NCBI RefSeq assembly: GCF_017488845.2
Contig: NZ_CP083373.1
Span: 682,001 to 746,000, forward strand
Source: Ensifer canadensis
GTDB taxonomy: Bacteria; Pseudomonadota; Alphaproteobacteria; Rhizobiales; Rhizobiaceae
Direction of reading: 5' to 3'
DNA length: 64,000 bases
Shown: positions 47,130 to 55,060 of the stretch, piece after piece
Layout of the letters: each line of letters starts with the position of its first letter
How positions within the stretch are numbered: the stretch's first letter is position 1
Made by a program: the position numbers and the translations under genes
Notes under the pieces: model-generated
The model's database searches: none
What the model was told of the DNA's origin: nothing
Seen by the model: only the letters and a program-made list of their open reading frames with translations

Positions 47130-48098
47130 ATGAACCTGGGTTCCACCACGCCGACGCGGCGAGACATGATGACAGGCACACTGGGTATTGCCGCCGCCAC
47201 AACGGCAGTTGCCGCCAGCTCGGCGCGAGCCAAGGAGCCCGCCAAGGGTGCCGGACATCGGTCCGATGGCGAATACGTCACGTCGAAAGATGGTACTGCG
47301 ATTTTCTACAAGGACTGGGGTCCGAAAAGCGCGCAGCCGCTCGTATTCCATCATGGATGGCCCCTCAGCGGCGATGACTGGGACGCCCAGATGTTGTTCT
47401 TCCTCGGCAAGGGCTTCCGAGTCGTCGCGCATGACCGACGCGGCCACGGTCGCTCCGCCCAGGTAAGCGATGGACACGATATGGATCACTATGCAGCGGA
47501 TGTTGCTGCTGTGGTAGAGCACCTCGATCTTCGCAACGCGGTTCACATCGGTCACTCCACCGGGGGCGGTGAGGCGGCTCACTATGCGGCCCGCCATGGA
47601 AAGGGGCGCATTTCCAAGCTTGTCCTTATCGGCGCTGTCCCCCCGATCATGGTCAAGACTTCGGCCAACCCTGGCGGCCTTCCAGTCGAGGTCTTCGACG
47701 GCTTGCGCTCCGGTCTGGCGGCTGACAGGTCTCAATTCTACCTCGATTTTGCCGGCGGCCCCTTCTATGGTTTCAACCGGGAGGGAGCGAAACGCTCTGA
47801 GGCGATGGTCCAAAACTGGTGGCGCCAGGGCATGGCTGGTGCCGCAAACGCCCACTATCTTGGCATTAAGGCGTTCTCTGAAACCGACTTTACTGACGAT
47901 CTGAAATCAATCGATGTACCGACCCTCGTACTCCACGGAGATGACGATCAGATCGTCCCGATCGCAGACTCCGCCCTCCTTTCGGCAAAGCTCCTGAAGA
48001 ACGCGACGCTGAAGGTTTACAAGGGTCTTCCCCATGGGATGGCGACCACCCACGCCGGTCTTATCAACGAGGATCTGCTGGAATTTATCGCGGCTTGA
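47130..48098 (+). CDS. Tat-exported alpha/beta hydrolase (non-haem chloroperoxidase-like)
   Basis: 322 residues with a twin-arginine signal ([10 protein letters not shown] at 7-16, hydrophobic to about 33). The catalytic set is complete: [12 protein letters not shown], nucleophile Ser143 in IGHSTGGGE, Asp in [10 protein letters not shown] and His in GLPHGM. The order HHGWP and GHSTGGGE is characteristic of cofactor-free haloperoxidase/arylesterase-type hydrolases. AGGAG at 47119-47123 suits ATG 47130 better than ATG 47124. Divergent from LysR; preceded by two dyads; a strong terminator stem follows. Confidence 0.87.
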   Translation: MNLGSTTPTRRDMMTGTLGIAAATTAVAASSARAKEPAKGAGHRSDGEYVTSKDGTAIFYKDWGPKSAQPLVFHHGWPLSGDDWDAQMLFFLGKGFRVVAHDRRGHGRSAQVSDGHDMDHYAADVAAVVEHLDLRNAVHIGHSTGGGEAAHYAARHGKGRISKLVLIGAVPPIMVKTSANPGGLPVEVFDGLRSGLAADRSQFYLDFAGGPFYGFNREGAKRSEAMVQNWWRQGMAGAANAHYLGIKAFSETDFTDDLKSIDVPTLVLHGDDDQIVPIADSALLSAKLLKNATLKVYKGLPHGMATTHAGLINEDLLEFIAA

Positions 48099-48104
48099 TG
48101 ATGC

Positions 48105-48129
48105 GAGAGGGTGCCGTCGGCGCCCTCTC
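48105..48129 (+). terminator. Terminator hairpin after the hydrolase gene
   Basis: Eleven-base stem GAGAGGGTGCC (48105-48115) and GGCGCCCTCTC (48119-48129) with one G-T pair and loop GTC, followed by TTCCTC. Confidence 0.6.
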
Positions 48130-48225
48130 TTCCTCGAAAGCGTATCGATACCTGTTTAGCGGGCGGGTTATCCCCGCCTGTAAGGCACCTTTGAGGAATT
48201 TTGCGGCATCGAACCGGCGGCAAGC

Positions 48226-48242
48226 CAAACAGACGTATAGCT
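48226..48242 (+). promoter_or_regulatory. 17-bp dyad G upstream of the second AhpD-like gene
   Basis: CAAACAGACGTATAGCT, 93 bases before ATG 48336. It matches the site at 21646 in 14 of 17 bases, the highest pair in the series. Confidence 0.55.
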
Positions 48243-48335
48243 ATTCGCCCGAGGATCGCTTGGGCACGATGCTTGCGTCGCAGCAAAGCTTGTTTGCGCG
48301 TGGAAAATTTCATTCCTCACCATGGATGATGGACA

Positions 48336-48815
48336 ATGACCCAACGCCTCAATTACGCTCAACTTTCGCCGGACCTCTTCAAGGCTCTTATGGCGCTTAG
48401 CAACGAAGTCAAGAAAGGCACGATCGAGCAGTCTATTCTCGACTTGGTCGACATTCGCGCATCGCAGATCAACGGCTGCGCGTTCTGCCTCGATATGCAC
48501 TCCAAGGAAGCGACTATGCATGGCGAGCGCCCGCTTCGCCTTCACCACGTTGCCGTGTGGCGCGACTCGACCCTTTTCTCCTCCCGCGAGCGGGCAGCGC
48601 TTGCCTGGACCGAAGCCTTGACCAAGGTCTCTGATAGCGGCGTCCCGGACGAGCTCTACGAAAAGGTCCGGGGGCAATTGTCTGAGAAGGAAATTTCCGA
48701 TCTCACCTTCCAGATCATGGCGATCAATGCATGGAATCGCGCCAGCATCGCGGTCAAAGCTGTGCCCGGCTCCGCCGACAAGGTTTTCGGCCTCGATAAG
48801 GCGCAACTGGCCTAA
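48336..48815 (+). CDS. AhpD-like alkylhydroperoxidase-fold protein
   Basis: 159 residues, paralogue of the gene at 44471 and the same length. Redox Cys48, Cys51 and His55 lie in NGCAFCLDMHSKEA; the C-terminal part has LSEKEISDLTFQIMAINAWNR. A close homologue of thiol-dependent peroxidases. It is transcribed alone: a terminator stem and dyad G lie upstream and degenerate DNA lies downstream. The paired copies with separate dyads suggest co-regulated, perhaps functionally diverged duplicates. Confidence 0.88.
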   Translation: MTQRLNYAQLSPDLFKALMALSNEVKKGTIEQSILDLVDIRASQINGCAFCLDMHSKEATMHGERPLRLHHVAVWRDSTLFSSRERAALAWTEALTKVSDSGVPDELYEKVRGQLSEKEISDLTFQIMAINAWNRASIAVKAVPGSADKVFGLDKAQLA

Positions 48816-48864
48816 CGAGCAATGGGTGGCCGGTGACCTCACGGCCGCCCTCCAATTCACTGCG

Positions 48865-49055
48865 GTCCTGACCTCGGTCAGCGACCGCGATGGGACCTCC
48901 TATCTCAATCGCCAGCTGCTTCAATGGGCCGGCATCGAGGATAAGGAGGGTGGAGCGACGCAAAAGTGCCAACCAGTTGGCAGGGTTGATCGTCGAAATC
49001 GTCCACCCGGACGATCGTAAACGCGTTTCGGGCCAATCTCGATCGCTCGTTCAAG
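48865..49055 (+). pseudogene. PAS-domain remnant
   Basis: DRDGTSYLNRQLLQWAGIED in the frame of 48727, continued in the next frame by LAGLIVEIVHPDDRKRV, gives the core and HPDD motif of a PAS domain of sensor-kinase type. There is one frame switch near 48968 and no start or output domain. Distinct from the PAS units of the intact kinases in wording (QLLQWAG). Confidence 0.6.
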
Positions 49056-49059
49056 TCGA

Positions 49060-49261
49060 GTGCTGACGCGCGAGCCGCTGATGGCTGAAACAAGGACGGG
49101 TAGGAAGGGATGTCGATCGAAGCGTCGACGTTCTCATCTTGCGGCTGAGACGCAAGATTGAAGAGAAGCCTTCGAACCCGCTATTGATCAAGACGCTGCG
49201 TGGAGCCAGGTATCTCCTCGACGCGGACGTGTCCGTCATTACCCAGGCTCGACAGCGGTGA
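49060..49261 (+). pseudogene. OmpR-type response regulator, DNA-binding domain remnant
   Basis: RVLTREPLM then, in another frame, GRDVDRSVDVLILRLRRKIEEKP, LIKTLRGARYLL and a stop at 49259-49261: the winged-helix C-terminus of an OmpR/PhoB regulator with a frameshift near 49110. No receiver is left. With the PAS remnant directly before it, this may be the wreck of an older two-component pair. Confidence 0.65.
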
Positions 49262-49333
49262 TACTGACACTGCCAATCTGCCACCAACCGGAGTTCGTTG
49301 TGAAGTGTCGCTCGAGGCATGCACGTGCGATGT

Positions 49334-49969
49334 TCACTGAAGCAGTTCGGATTTTCTCACGAGGTCACTGAGAGAGCGGGCCTGCATCTTTCTCATGGCG
49401 CTCCCGCGATGAAGCTTGACCATGATTTCGCTGATCCCCAATTCATAGGCGACCTGCTTGTTCATCAGCCCATCTGTCACAAGCTTCATCACTTGTCTTT
49501 CGCGCGGTGTGAGGCTTGCCGCACATTCGCGAACATGTCTCCGTCTGAAAGCGATTTCACGCTGTTTTTTGCCTTCTTCGATCGCCGTGGTGACCGCGCT
49601 AATGAGGTCGTCTGGCTGGAATGGCTTCAAGAGAAAGTCGATGGCTCCCGCTTTCATGGCGGAGACGCTCGTCGTCACGTCTCCGTCTCCAGTCATGAAG
49701 ACGATTGGTACATCGAAGCCGGCTTCCGACAGCCTCCGCTGAAATTCTATACCGCTTACGCCCGGCAAATTGACATCAAGCAACAGGCAACCGACAGTCT
49801 GTGGGTCGCCCCGGTGGTCGAAATCGATTGTGTCGACGAAGGCCACGGCCTGCATCCCTACGGCTTCGAAAAGTTCGAGCAGCGACAAGCGAAGTTGCTC
49901 GTCGTCGTCGATAATGTTTACCACCGGAATGTCGGTGATTGTCTCAACGGTGTTTGCGTGTTCAGGCAC
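49334..49969 (-). CDS. FixJ-type response regulator
   Basis: 211 residues from GTG 49969, with AAGGGAG seven bases upstream. Receiver: IIDDDEQLRLSL, phospho-Asp in LLLDVNLPGVSG, FMTGDGD, LKPFQ. HTH: LTPRERQVMKLVTDGLMNKQ, ISEIMVKLHRGSAM. The HTH end (RKMQARSLSDLVRKSE) is very close to that of the regulator at 43547, so the two may recognise the same or similar sites. The gap to the divergent MscS gene carries two dyad copies, so it may autoregulate. Confidence 0.9.
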   Translation of the reverse strand: MPEHANTVETITDIPVVNIIDDDEQLRLSLLELFEAVGMQAVAFVDTIDFDHRGDPQTVGCLLLDVNLPGVSGIEFQRRLSEAGFDVPIVFMTGDGDVTTSVSAMKAGAIDFLLKPFQPDDLISAVTTAIEEGKKQREIAFRRRHVRECAASLTPRERQVMKLVTDGLMNKQVAYELGISEIMVKLHRGSAMRKMQARSLSDLVRKSELLQ

Positions 49970-50044
49970 GGCATCGCTCCCTTAGTTGTCACGCTTCGAC
50001 ACTTCGTGGACCGCGATTTTACTCCAAGGGACTAAGCTGGCTAT

Positions 50045-50061
50045 AAAACCAACGTTTGCTT
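50045..50061 (-). promoter_or_regulatory. 17-bp dyad H near the FixJ-type regulator promoter
   Basis: Plus-strand AAAACCAACGTTTGCTT, 76 bases upstream of the regulator GTG 49969. It has the AAACC/ACGTTT core but matches the site at 21646 in only 10 of 17 bases, so it is a weak member. Confidence 0.35.
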
Positions 50062-50133
50062 CGTTCGAGCGGCGGCGGCCGAGCTGCCTCCGCCGTCGGC
50101 AATCGAACTCACACCTTCGTTCCTACAGCAAGC

Positions 50134-50150
50134 TGTACCTTCGTTTGGGT
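50134..50150 (+). promoter_or_regulatory. 17-bp dyad I upstream of the MscS-cNMP gene
   Basis: TGTACCTTCGTTTGGGT, 123 bases before ATG 50274. It matches the site at 40754 in 13 of 17 bases and shares the GTTTGGGT right half. Confidence 0.5.
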
Positions 50151-50273
50151 TCCTGCGTGTCCGTGCGAAGGCTACAGCCTTGCACAGTGGCTCCCGTCGT
50201 TCTGTGCCGCCGCGCTGACGCGAGTCTCCCATATTTTCGCGCGATGCCGGCGAACCGTTAATCGGAGCAAACC

Positions 50274-51734
50274 ATGCCGACGCCCCTTCCTTTAGTGCCG
50301 CTCGTAATGCTGAACCTGCTTGGGGTGGCGGGAATCATAGTATGGCATCTGCAGGGACGAGGTCGTCCCAATGCACGACTTATCGTTCAGATCATCTTCT
50401 TCGCCGCGATGACGGCAGCTCTTTTCACTGCACAGGTTGCACCTTTTCGGTTTGAGAGGATCCACGAAGAAGTGTTCGCGCGGTTTCTCGTCGACTGCGG
50501 TAAGGTCTTGTGGTGGACGCACCTTGCCTGGGCAGTGATCGGTTTTACGCGCATCTACATAGTGCTGGACAAGCGCCCCAGGGAAGCGCGTCTTATCCAA
50601 GATCTCCTGGTGGCCGTCGTCTATCTCGGCACTACTCTTTCAATGATGGCCTTCGTCTTCGGCGTGCCGATCGGTACACTTCTTGCAACCTCCGGCGTCG
50701 TGGCGATCATTCTGGGCCTTGCCTTGCAGAATACGCTGTCGGACGTCTTCTCCGGCATCGCCCTGACGATTGGGCGTCCCTATGTTCTGGGCGACTGGAT
50801 TCTGCTGGCAGATGGAACCGAGGGAAGAGTTGTCGCAAGCAATTGGCGGGCGACCTGCATCCTTACATCGGCAAACAATCTCATCGTGCTTCCAAATAGT
50901 GTGCTTGCGAAGCTCGGCCTGACGAATTTCAGCCGCCCGACCGAAACGCACCAGATCAAACTGCCAATGAGGATCGCTCCTACACTCCCACCGGGCGTAT
51001 CGATGGAGGTCCTGAGTCTGGCTCTCGATAGCTGCAAGCTGATTTCCAAAGAGGTGCCGCCAACGGTGGCGCTCAAAAAGATGGATGCTATGGGCATAGA
51101 CGTGGAGCTGCTCTTCTATGTCTCCGCTCCGGGCGAACGCGTGGCTGCATGCAATGAGGTCATCGATGTTGTCTTCCGCCATTGCGCGGAAAATGGCGTC
51201 TCGCTCGCGATGCCGGCCGGCTCCTATGTGTTTGGCACACAATCTCCCATCGGGAGCCACCTGACGCCGACGATGCTCTCTACGAGGGAGTTGCTGCGGG
51301 CCGTGCCTGCTTTTGCTGCATTGCCTCTCGACGAGCGCAACGCGCTTGGTAGTCAAGCGACGACCCGCCAGTTTCCTGCAGGCGCGACAATCGTGGCAGA
51401 GAATGAAACGTTTTCGAGCTTGATGATCATACAGTCCGGTGTCGTTTGCAGGCGGCAAAACGGAAAGGATATCGAGCGGCTTTATCCTGGCGAAATCTTC
51501 GGCGCGCGCCATCTGCTTTCGGACACACCGGAGAGCGGCAGTTTCGAGGCGCTGACCGAAATCTCCGTCTTCGTCATCGCAAAGGAGGCGCTCGATAAAG
51601 TTGTCGGATCTCACCCAGAATTGGCGGAAGATCTCGCATCGAGGCTTTCCAGGACCATATCCGACGGGCAATCAGATACTCCTCCCTCCCAGACGGAAAA
51701 AACACCCGTTCTATGGGCGATGCCCAACGGGTAG
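50274..51734 (+). CDS. MscS-type channel with a C-terminal cyclic-nucleotide-binding domain
   Basis: 486 residues. Four to five N-terminal membrane segments lead to the MscS pore and beta domain at about 130-210 (GLALQNTLSDVFSGIALTIGRP, YVLGDWILLADGTEGRVVASNWR). A soluble alpha/beta part follows, then a cNMP-binding fold at about 345-455 (FPAGATIVAENETFSSLMII, LYPGEIFGARHLL). This matches the bacterial MscK/cNMP-gated MscS subclass. GGAG precedes ATG 50274. A dyad copy upstream ties it to the surrounding regulon. The canonical PBC arginine motif is not obvious, so ligand binding is uncertain. Confidence 0.87.
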   Translation: MPTPLPLVPLVMLNLLGVAGIIVWHLQGRGRPNARLIVQIIFFAAMTAALFTAQVAPFRFERIHEEVFARFLVDCGKVLWWTHLAWAVIGFTRIYIVLDKRPREARLIQDLLVAVVYLGTTLSMMAFVFGVPIGTLLATSGVVAIILGLALQNTLSDVFSGIALTIGRPYVLGDWILLADGTEGRVVASNWRATCILTSANNLIVLPNSVLAKLGLTNFSRPTETHQIKLPMRIAPTLPPGVSMEVLSLALDSCKLISKEVPPTVALKKMDAMGIDVELLFYVSAPGERVAACNEVIDVVFRHCAENGVSLAMPAGSYVFGTQSPIGSHLTPTMLSTRELLRAVPAFAALPLDERNALGSQATTRQFPAGATIVAENETFSSLMIIQSGVVCRRQNGKDIERLYPGEIFGARHLLSDTPESGSFEALTEISVFVIAKEALDKVVGSHPELAEDLASRLSRTISDGQSDTPPSQTEKTPVLWAMPNG

Positions 51735-51886
51735 AGATTTAGATCCGTGTTGAGTTTTCGACCGTTCGGTGCCGCGAAAACCCAAAGCCATAGTGGCCGT
51801 TAACGGCGGCTCTGTATAGCGTTGGCCCGGAACGTTGTCACGGACACGCCTTCCGGCTCCGCGTCCCAACTTCGGCAGCACCTTGA

Positions 51887-51903
51887 CTAACTTCCGTATA
51901 GTT
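51887..51903 (+). promoter_or_regulatory. 17-bp dyad J upstream of a small unknown gene
   Basis: CTAACTTCCGTATAGTT, 101 bases before ATG 52005; 13 of 17 bases match the site at 21646. It lies in an otherwise empty 51735-52004 gap. Confidence 0.45.
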
Positions 51904-52004
51904 TCGGCTCCTATCACCTCGGTCTAGCATTGCGACACCTCATGTTTCCCATGTCTTTGCCCAAGGGAGCTGGTGGTGAGTGAGATGTAGATGGAATTGG
52001 CTCG

Positions 52005-52193
52005 ATGCCGTCGAATGAGGTCAGATGGTTTTCTCGCCGGGAAGCGCAACCTTTACTGGAAGTATCGGAGTACTGCCGGCACGCGGGTGTAGATGAGGCG
52101 GAGGAGCGGCGGCTGATTACCTTGCTGGGTCGATATGCGTCCCGCCACGAGCTACAGATGAATATCATTCGCTCGCTTCGCCGGGTTCGCTAG
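52005..52193 (+). CDS. Small protein of unknown function
   Basis: 62 residues, charged and probably helical (VRWFSRREAQPLLEVSEYC, then DEAEERRLITLLGRYASRHE). I do not recognise a family. The only support is a sensible composition, a clear frame between two gene ends, and a dyad copy 101 bases upstream at a distance like that of other members. No strong ribosome site is visible. Confidence 0.45.
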   Translation: MPSNEVRWFSRREAQPLLEVSEYCRHAGVDEAEERRLITLLGRYASRHELQMNIIRSLRRVR

Positions 52194-52227
52194 TACCCAA
52201 TTATCGCCAGTCCCTGTGCGAAAGATA

Positions 52228-53772
52228 TCATACGGGAAGCGTTATCTCGAAAACAGTGCCACCCCCGGCGGCATTCTCAGCCTTGAGAGTGCCGCCATTT
52301 GCCTCCACCATGCTGACGCAGATGGCGAGGCCGATCCCCAAGCCGTATGGTTTTGTGCTCTGGAATGCTGCAAACAACTTACCCATGATAGCAGGCGATA
52401 TCCCCGGGCCGTTATCCATGACGGACATCCTAACCGAAGTGGTGCCTGCCTGCGCCAAACCGATCCGGATCATTTTCCTGGCGCCGTCCATGCTCTCCAT
52501 CGCCTGGATTGCATTGGCGATCAGGTTAACTAACACCTGCTGAAGTTCGATCCTGACTGCGTTCACAGCAGGCAAATCCCTTTCGGACTCGACGCGGATG
52601 TCGACCTTGCCGCGAAGCAGATCCGGCGTCATCAATGCACAGGTTTCGTCGACCAGCGACATCAGATCCAAGACCTCTGGCATGCGTCGTTCTTGCCTTA
52701 GCAGGCGCCGGGTATTCTCGATAATGTCGCTTGCGCGCTTGCAGTCCCGCACCATTCGTTCCGCTGATCGCCGCACCGCGACGAGGTTTGGCGGGGCCCT
52801 GGACAACCACTTCAACAGGGTTTGAGTGTTGACAGTCAGAGCGGCGAGCGGTTGGTTGAGTTCGTGGGCAAGCGAGGCAGATAGGGCGCCCACGGTTGCG
52901 GCTCTTGCTGCTTTGGCCAACTCGGCCTGCGCCTCCAACAGCGCCTTCTGTGTCATCTCTCGTTGTGTGATGTCGACCATTCCGACAACGACGCGGTCAA
53001 AGGCAGCCGTGTCTTCCGGAAAGCGCAGACTGATGATCACCTGCCGGGTCTCGGCGTCGTGCCTGACGATAGTTCCGGTCTGCTCGAGGCTTTTTCGTTC
53101 ACTGAAAATCGCATCAAGGAGGTTGATGGTCGTTTCACGGTCGGCCAGGACGTGTCCTGTCATCGCGACGGTGATTCCCTTTGTCGCTACATGGCCAAGC
53201 AGTTCGATGGCAGCATCGTTTGCAGCAATCGTCCTGATCAAACGGGCGCATTTTTCCACGACGTCAGGATTACCAAGGGCATGGGATCGAAAGTCGGCGA
53301 CGCCTTCACGCTTGAGTGACAAAAGATAGGTTCTTACTGAGGAATAGTCGCGCTCCCATAGGGCGACCCGGCTTTGTTCGAAGATCGAGCGATAACGGCG
53401 CTCGCTGTCGCGAAGCGCCTTGTTCGATGCGATGAGCTCGGTGCGAGCTGCAGCGTTCCTGAGGATGAGTGCACAGGTAACGGAAATGGCTGAAAGCGAT
53501 ACCGTCAGGCGAAGCAGACTGGAGATGTCGAAAATGAAGCCGTGACCCATCGTATAGGAGACGAGGGTCAGAATATTACATGTCACGCCTACGAAAATCA
53601 CTCCATGTCGGCTCAGCAAGCCCGCCGAGAGTAGCATCACGATTACATAGAGCACCGCTATCGCGCTCTCGATTTGAGTAAACGCATCGATGTAGAAGAC
53701 CGCAGCACCAAGAGCTGCGGCCGCAACTGTATTGACGATATCGTGAGGCGTAGCGTTCTGGACGCCACCCAT
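52228..53772 (-). CDS. Membrane sensor histidine kinase
   Basis: 514 residues from ATG 53772 (a TTG at 53877 would add 35). Four to five membrane segments occupy about 10-110 (AVLYVIVMLLSAGLLSRHGVI, ILTLVSYTMGHGFIF). A PAS-like region follows (SERRYRSIFEQSRVALWERD), then HisKA with SASLAHELNQPLAALTV and HATPase_c with QQVLVNLIANAIQAM, MDNGPGISP and TKPYGLGIGLAI. The QxTKPxGLGxGL form resembles FixL-like kinases. It is not a MASE1 protein and is only distantly related to the three larger kinases. No regulator is adjacent; the FixJ-type gene at 49334 is nearest. Confidence 0.88.
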   Translation of the reverse strand: MGGVQNATPHDIVNTVAAAALGAAVFYIDAFTQIESAIAVLYVIVMLLSAGLLSRHGVIFVGVTCNILTLVSYTMGHGFIFDISSLLRLTVSLSAISVTCALILRNAAARTELIASNKALRDSERRYRSIFEQSRVALWERDYSSVRTYLLSLKREGVADFRSHALGNPDVVEKCARLIRTIAANDAAIELLGHVATKGITVAMTGHVLADRETTINLLDAIFSERKSLEQTGTIVRHDAETRQVIISLRFPEDTAAFDRVVVGMVDITQREMTQKALLEAQAELAKAARAATVGALSASLAHELNQPLAALTVNTQTLLKWLSRAPPNLVAVRRSAERMVRDCKRASDIIENTRRLLRQERRMPEVLDLMSLVDETCALMTPDLLRGKVDIRVESERDLPAVNAVRIELQQVLVNLIANAIQAMESMDGARKMIRIGLAQAGTTSVRMSVMDNGPGISPAIMGKLFAAFQSTKPYGLGIGLAICVSMVEANGGTLKAENAAGGGTVFEITLPV

Positions 53773-54016
53773 GGTCACCGGGTTTTTACGGGTCTGTTGA
53801 TTGCCGTTTTTCGCCGAGCGACGCCGATAGGCGGAATTGTCCAAGGCGATACGGGCATGATCGGGGAGTGGCGTCAAAAGCGGTATGTCATCAATGCTTG
53901 TGTCGATGGATAGACGCTATCAGCAGCCGGCTGCGGTGAGGACTATACTCGTGGATAGGTGCAGCCGTGATCTTGCCGGCCCACCTGCAGCCGGGTCGGC
54001 GTCCCCCTATATTTCA

Positions 54017-54979
54017 TCAAGCAAAGGCTCCAGTCATCGAAACCGATGCGTCCCAGAGACGCCGTGCCGCAACAGGATCGATTGCCCAACTTGCAACCCC
54101 CTTGCTGCCTAATTCGCCGTTGTAGGGTTGGGCGACGCCGAAGTCTTCGAGATATTCACCTCCAAACCCGTCAAGCTCGAGGCTGGCACCTGCCCAGACC
54201 ATTGAAGCGGCGCCTTGTTGCGGGGTCTTGCGGCCGTTCGCCGGATCGATGCGCAGGTTTCCGTCTGCATCGTATGCGTCGAACCGTGCCAAGTATTCCG
54301 GCGTCAGGTGCCTGACAATATCGGTCAGGATTTGGCCCGGATGCAATGAAAAGGCGCGCACGCCGACTTCGCGTCCGCGCCTGTCGAGCTCAACTGCGAA
54401 CAATGCGTTTGCTGTTTTGGCCTGACCATAGGCGAGCACGCTGTCATAGGCGCGGCGGACGAAATGGATATCGTCGAAATCGATACCTCCCGCCTGATGT
54501 GCGCGTGAGGAAACACTGACAACACGCGCGCCATTCGCGCGCGTGAGCGCCGGCCATAGAGCCGCGGTCAGTTGGAAATGGCCGAGGTGATTGATCGCAA
54601 ACTGCCCCTCGTGGCCGTCCGAGTTGCGCCACAGTGGGGTTGCCATGACGCCGGCACTATTGATCAGCATCGATATGGGTCGCCCACTGGAAACGACTTC
54701 TGCCCCGAATGCCGCAATCTCGCTGGGAACCGAGAGGTCCAGGTCAGCGATCGTTACGTTGCGCAGATGTGCAAGATTTCGTTCGGCCTTTGAGCAGTCC
54801 CGCGCCGGAACGATGACGGTAGCGCCGACGCTGGCAAGCGCGCGTGTTGCCTCCAGACCTAGACCTGAATAGCCGCCAGTGACAACGGCGGTCGTGCCAT
54901 TTAGGTCAAGCCCTTCGACCACCTGCTGTGCTGTGCTGGCAACACCAAAACGCGAGTTAATGAGATTCGGATTGTGCAT
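54017..54979 (-). CDS. Short-chain dehydrogenase (retinol dehydrogenase/WW-oxidoreductase-like)
   Basis: 320-residue SDR with TGGYSGLGLEATRAL near 36-50, INSAGVM near 109, Ser in VSSRAHQ, and catalytic YGQAKTAN (Tyr and Lys four apart). The long C-terminus is typical of the retinol-dehydrogenase-like group. GGAG precedes ATG 54979 by seven bases. It is divergent from the AraC regulator at 55061 across an 81-base gap and is its likely target. The substrate is unknown. Confidence 0.88.
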   Translation of the reverse strand: MHNPNLINSRFGVASTAQQVVEGLDLNGTTAVVTGGYSGLGLEATRALASVGATVIVPARDCSKAERNLAHLRNVTIADLDLSVPSEIAAFGAEVVSSGRPISMLINSAGVMATPLWRNSDGHEGQFAINHLGHFQLTAALWPALTRANGARVVSVSSRAHQAGGIDFDDIHFVRRAYDSVLAYGQAKTANALFAVELDRRGREVGVRAFSLHPGQILTDIVRHLTPEYLARFDAYDADGNLRIDPANGRKTPQQGAASMVWAGASLELDGFGGEYLEDFGVAQPYNGELGSKGVASWAIDPVAARRLWDASVSMTGAFA

Positions 54980-55060
54980 GTATGGCTCCGTGATGCTTGT
55001 GCCAGGGATATATCGGCACTACCTCTGGAGGATCCATCATCAAGGCGCCAAAGTACTGTC

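Noticed and set aside
50640..51671. 343-codon open frame on the minus strand
   Set aside because: Antisense to the MscS-cNMP gene, rich in Arg, His and Cys, no recognisable domain.
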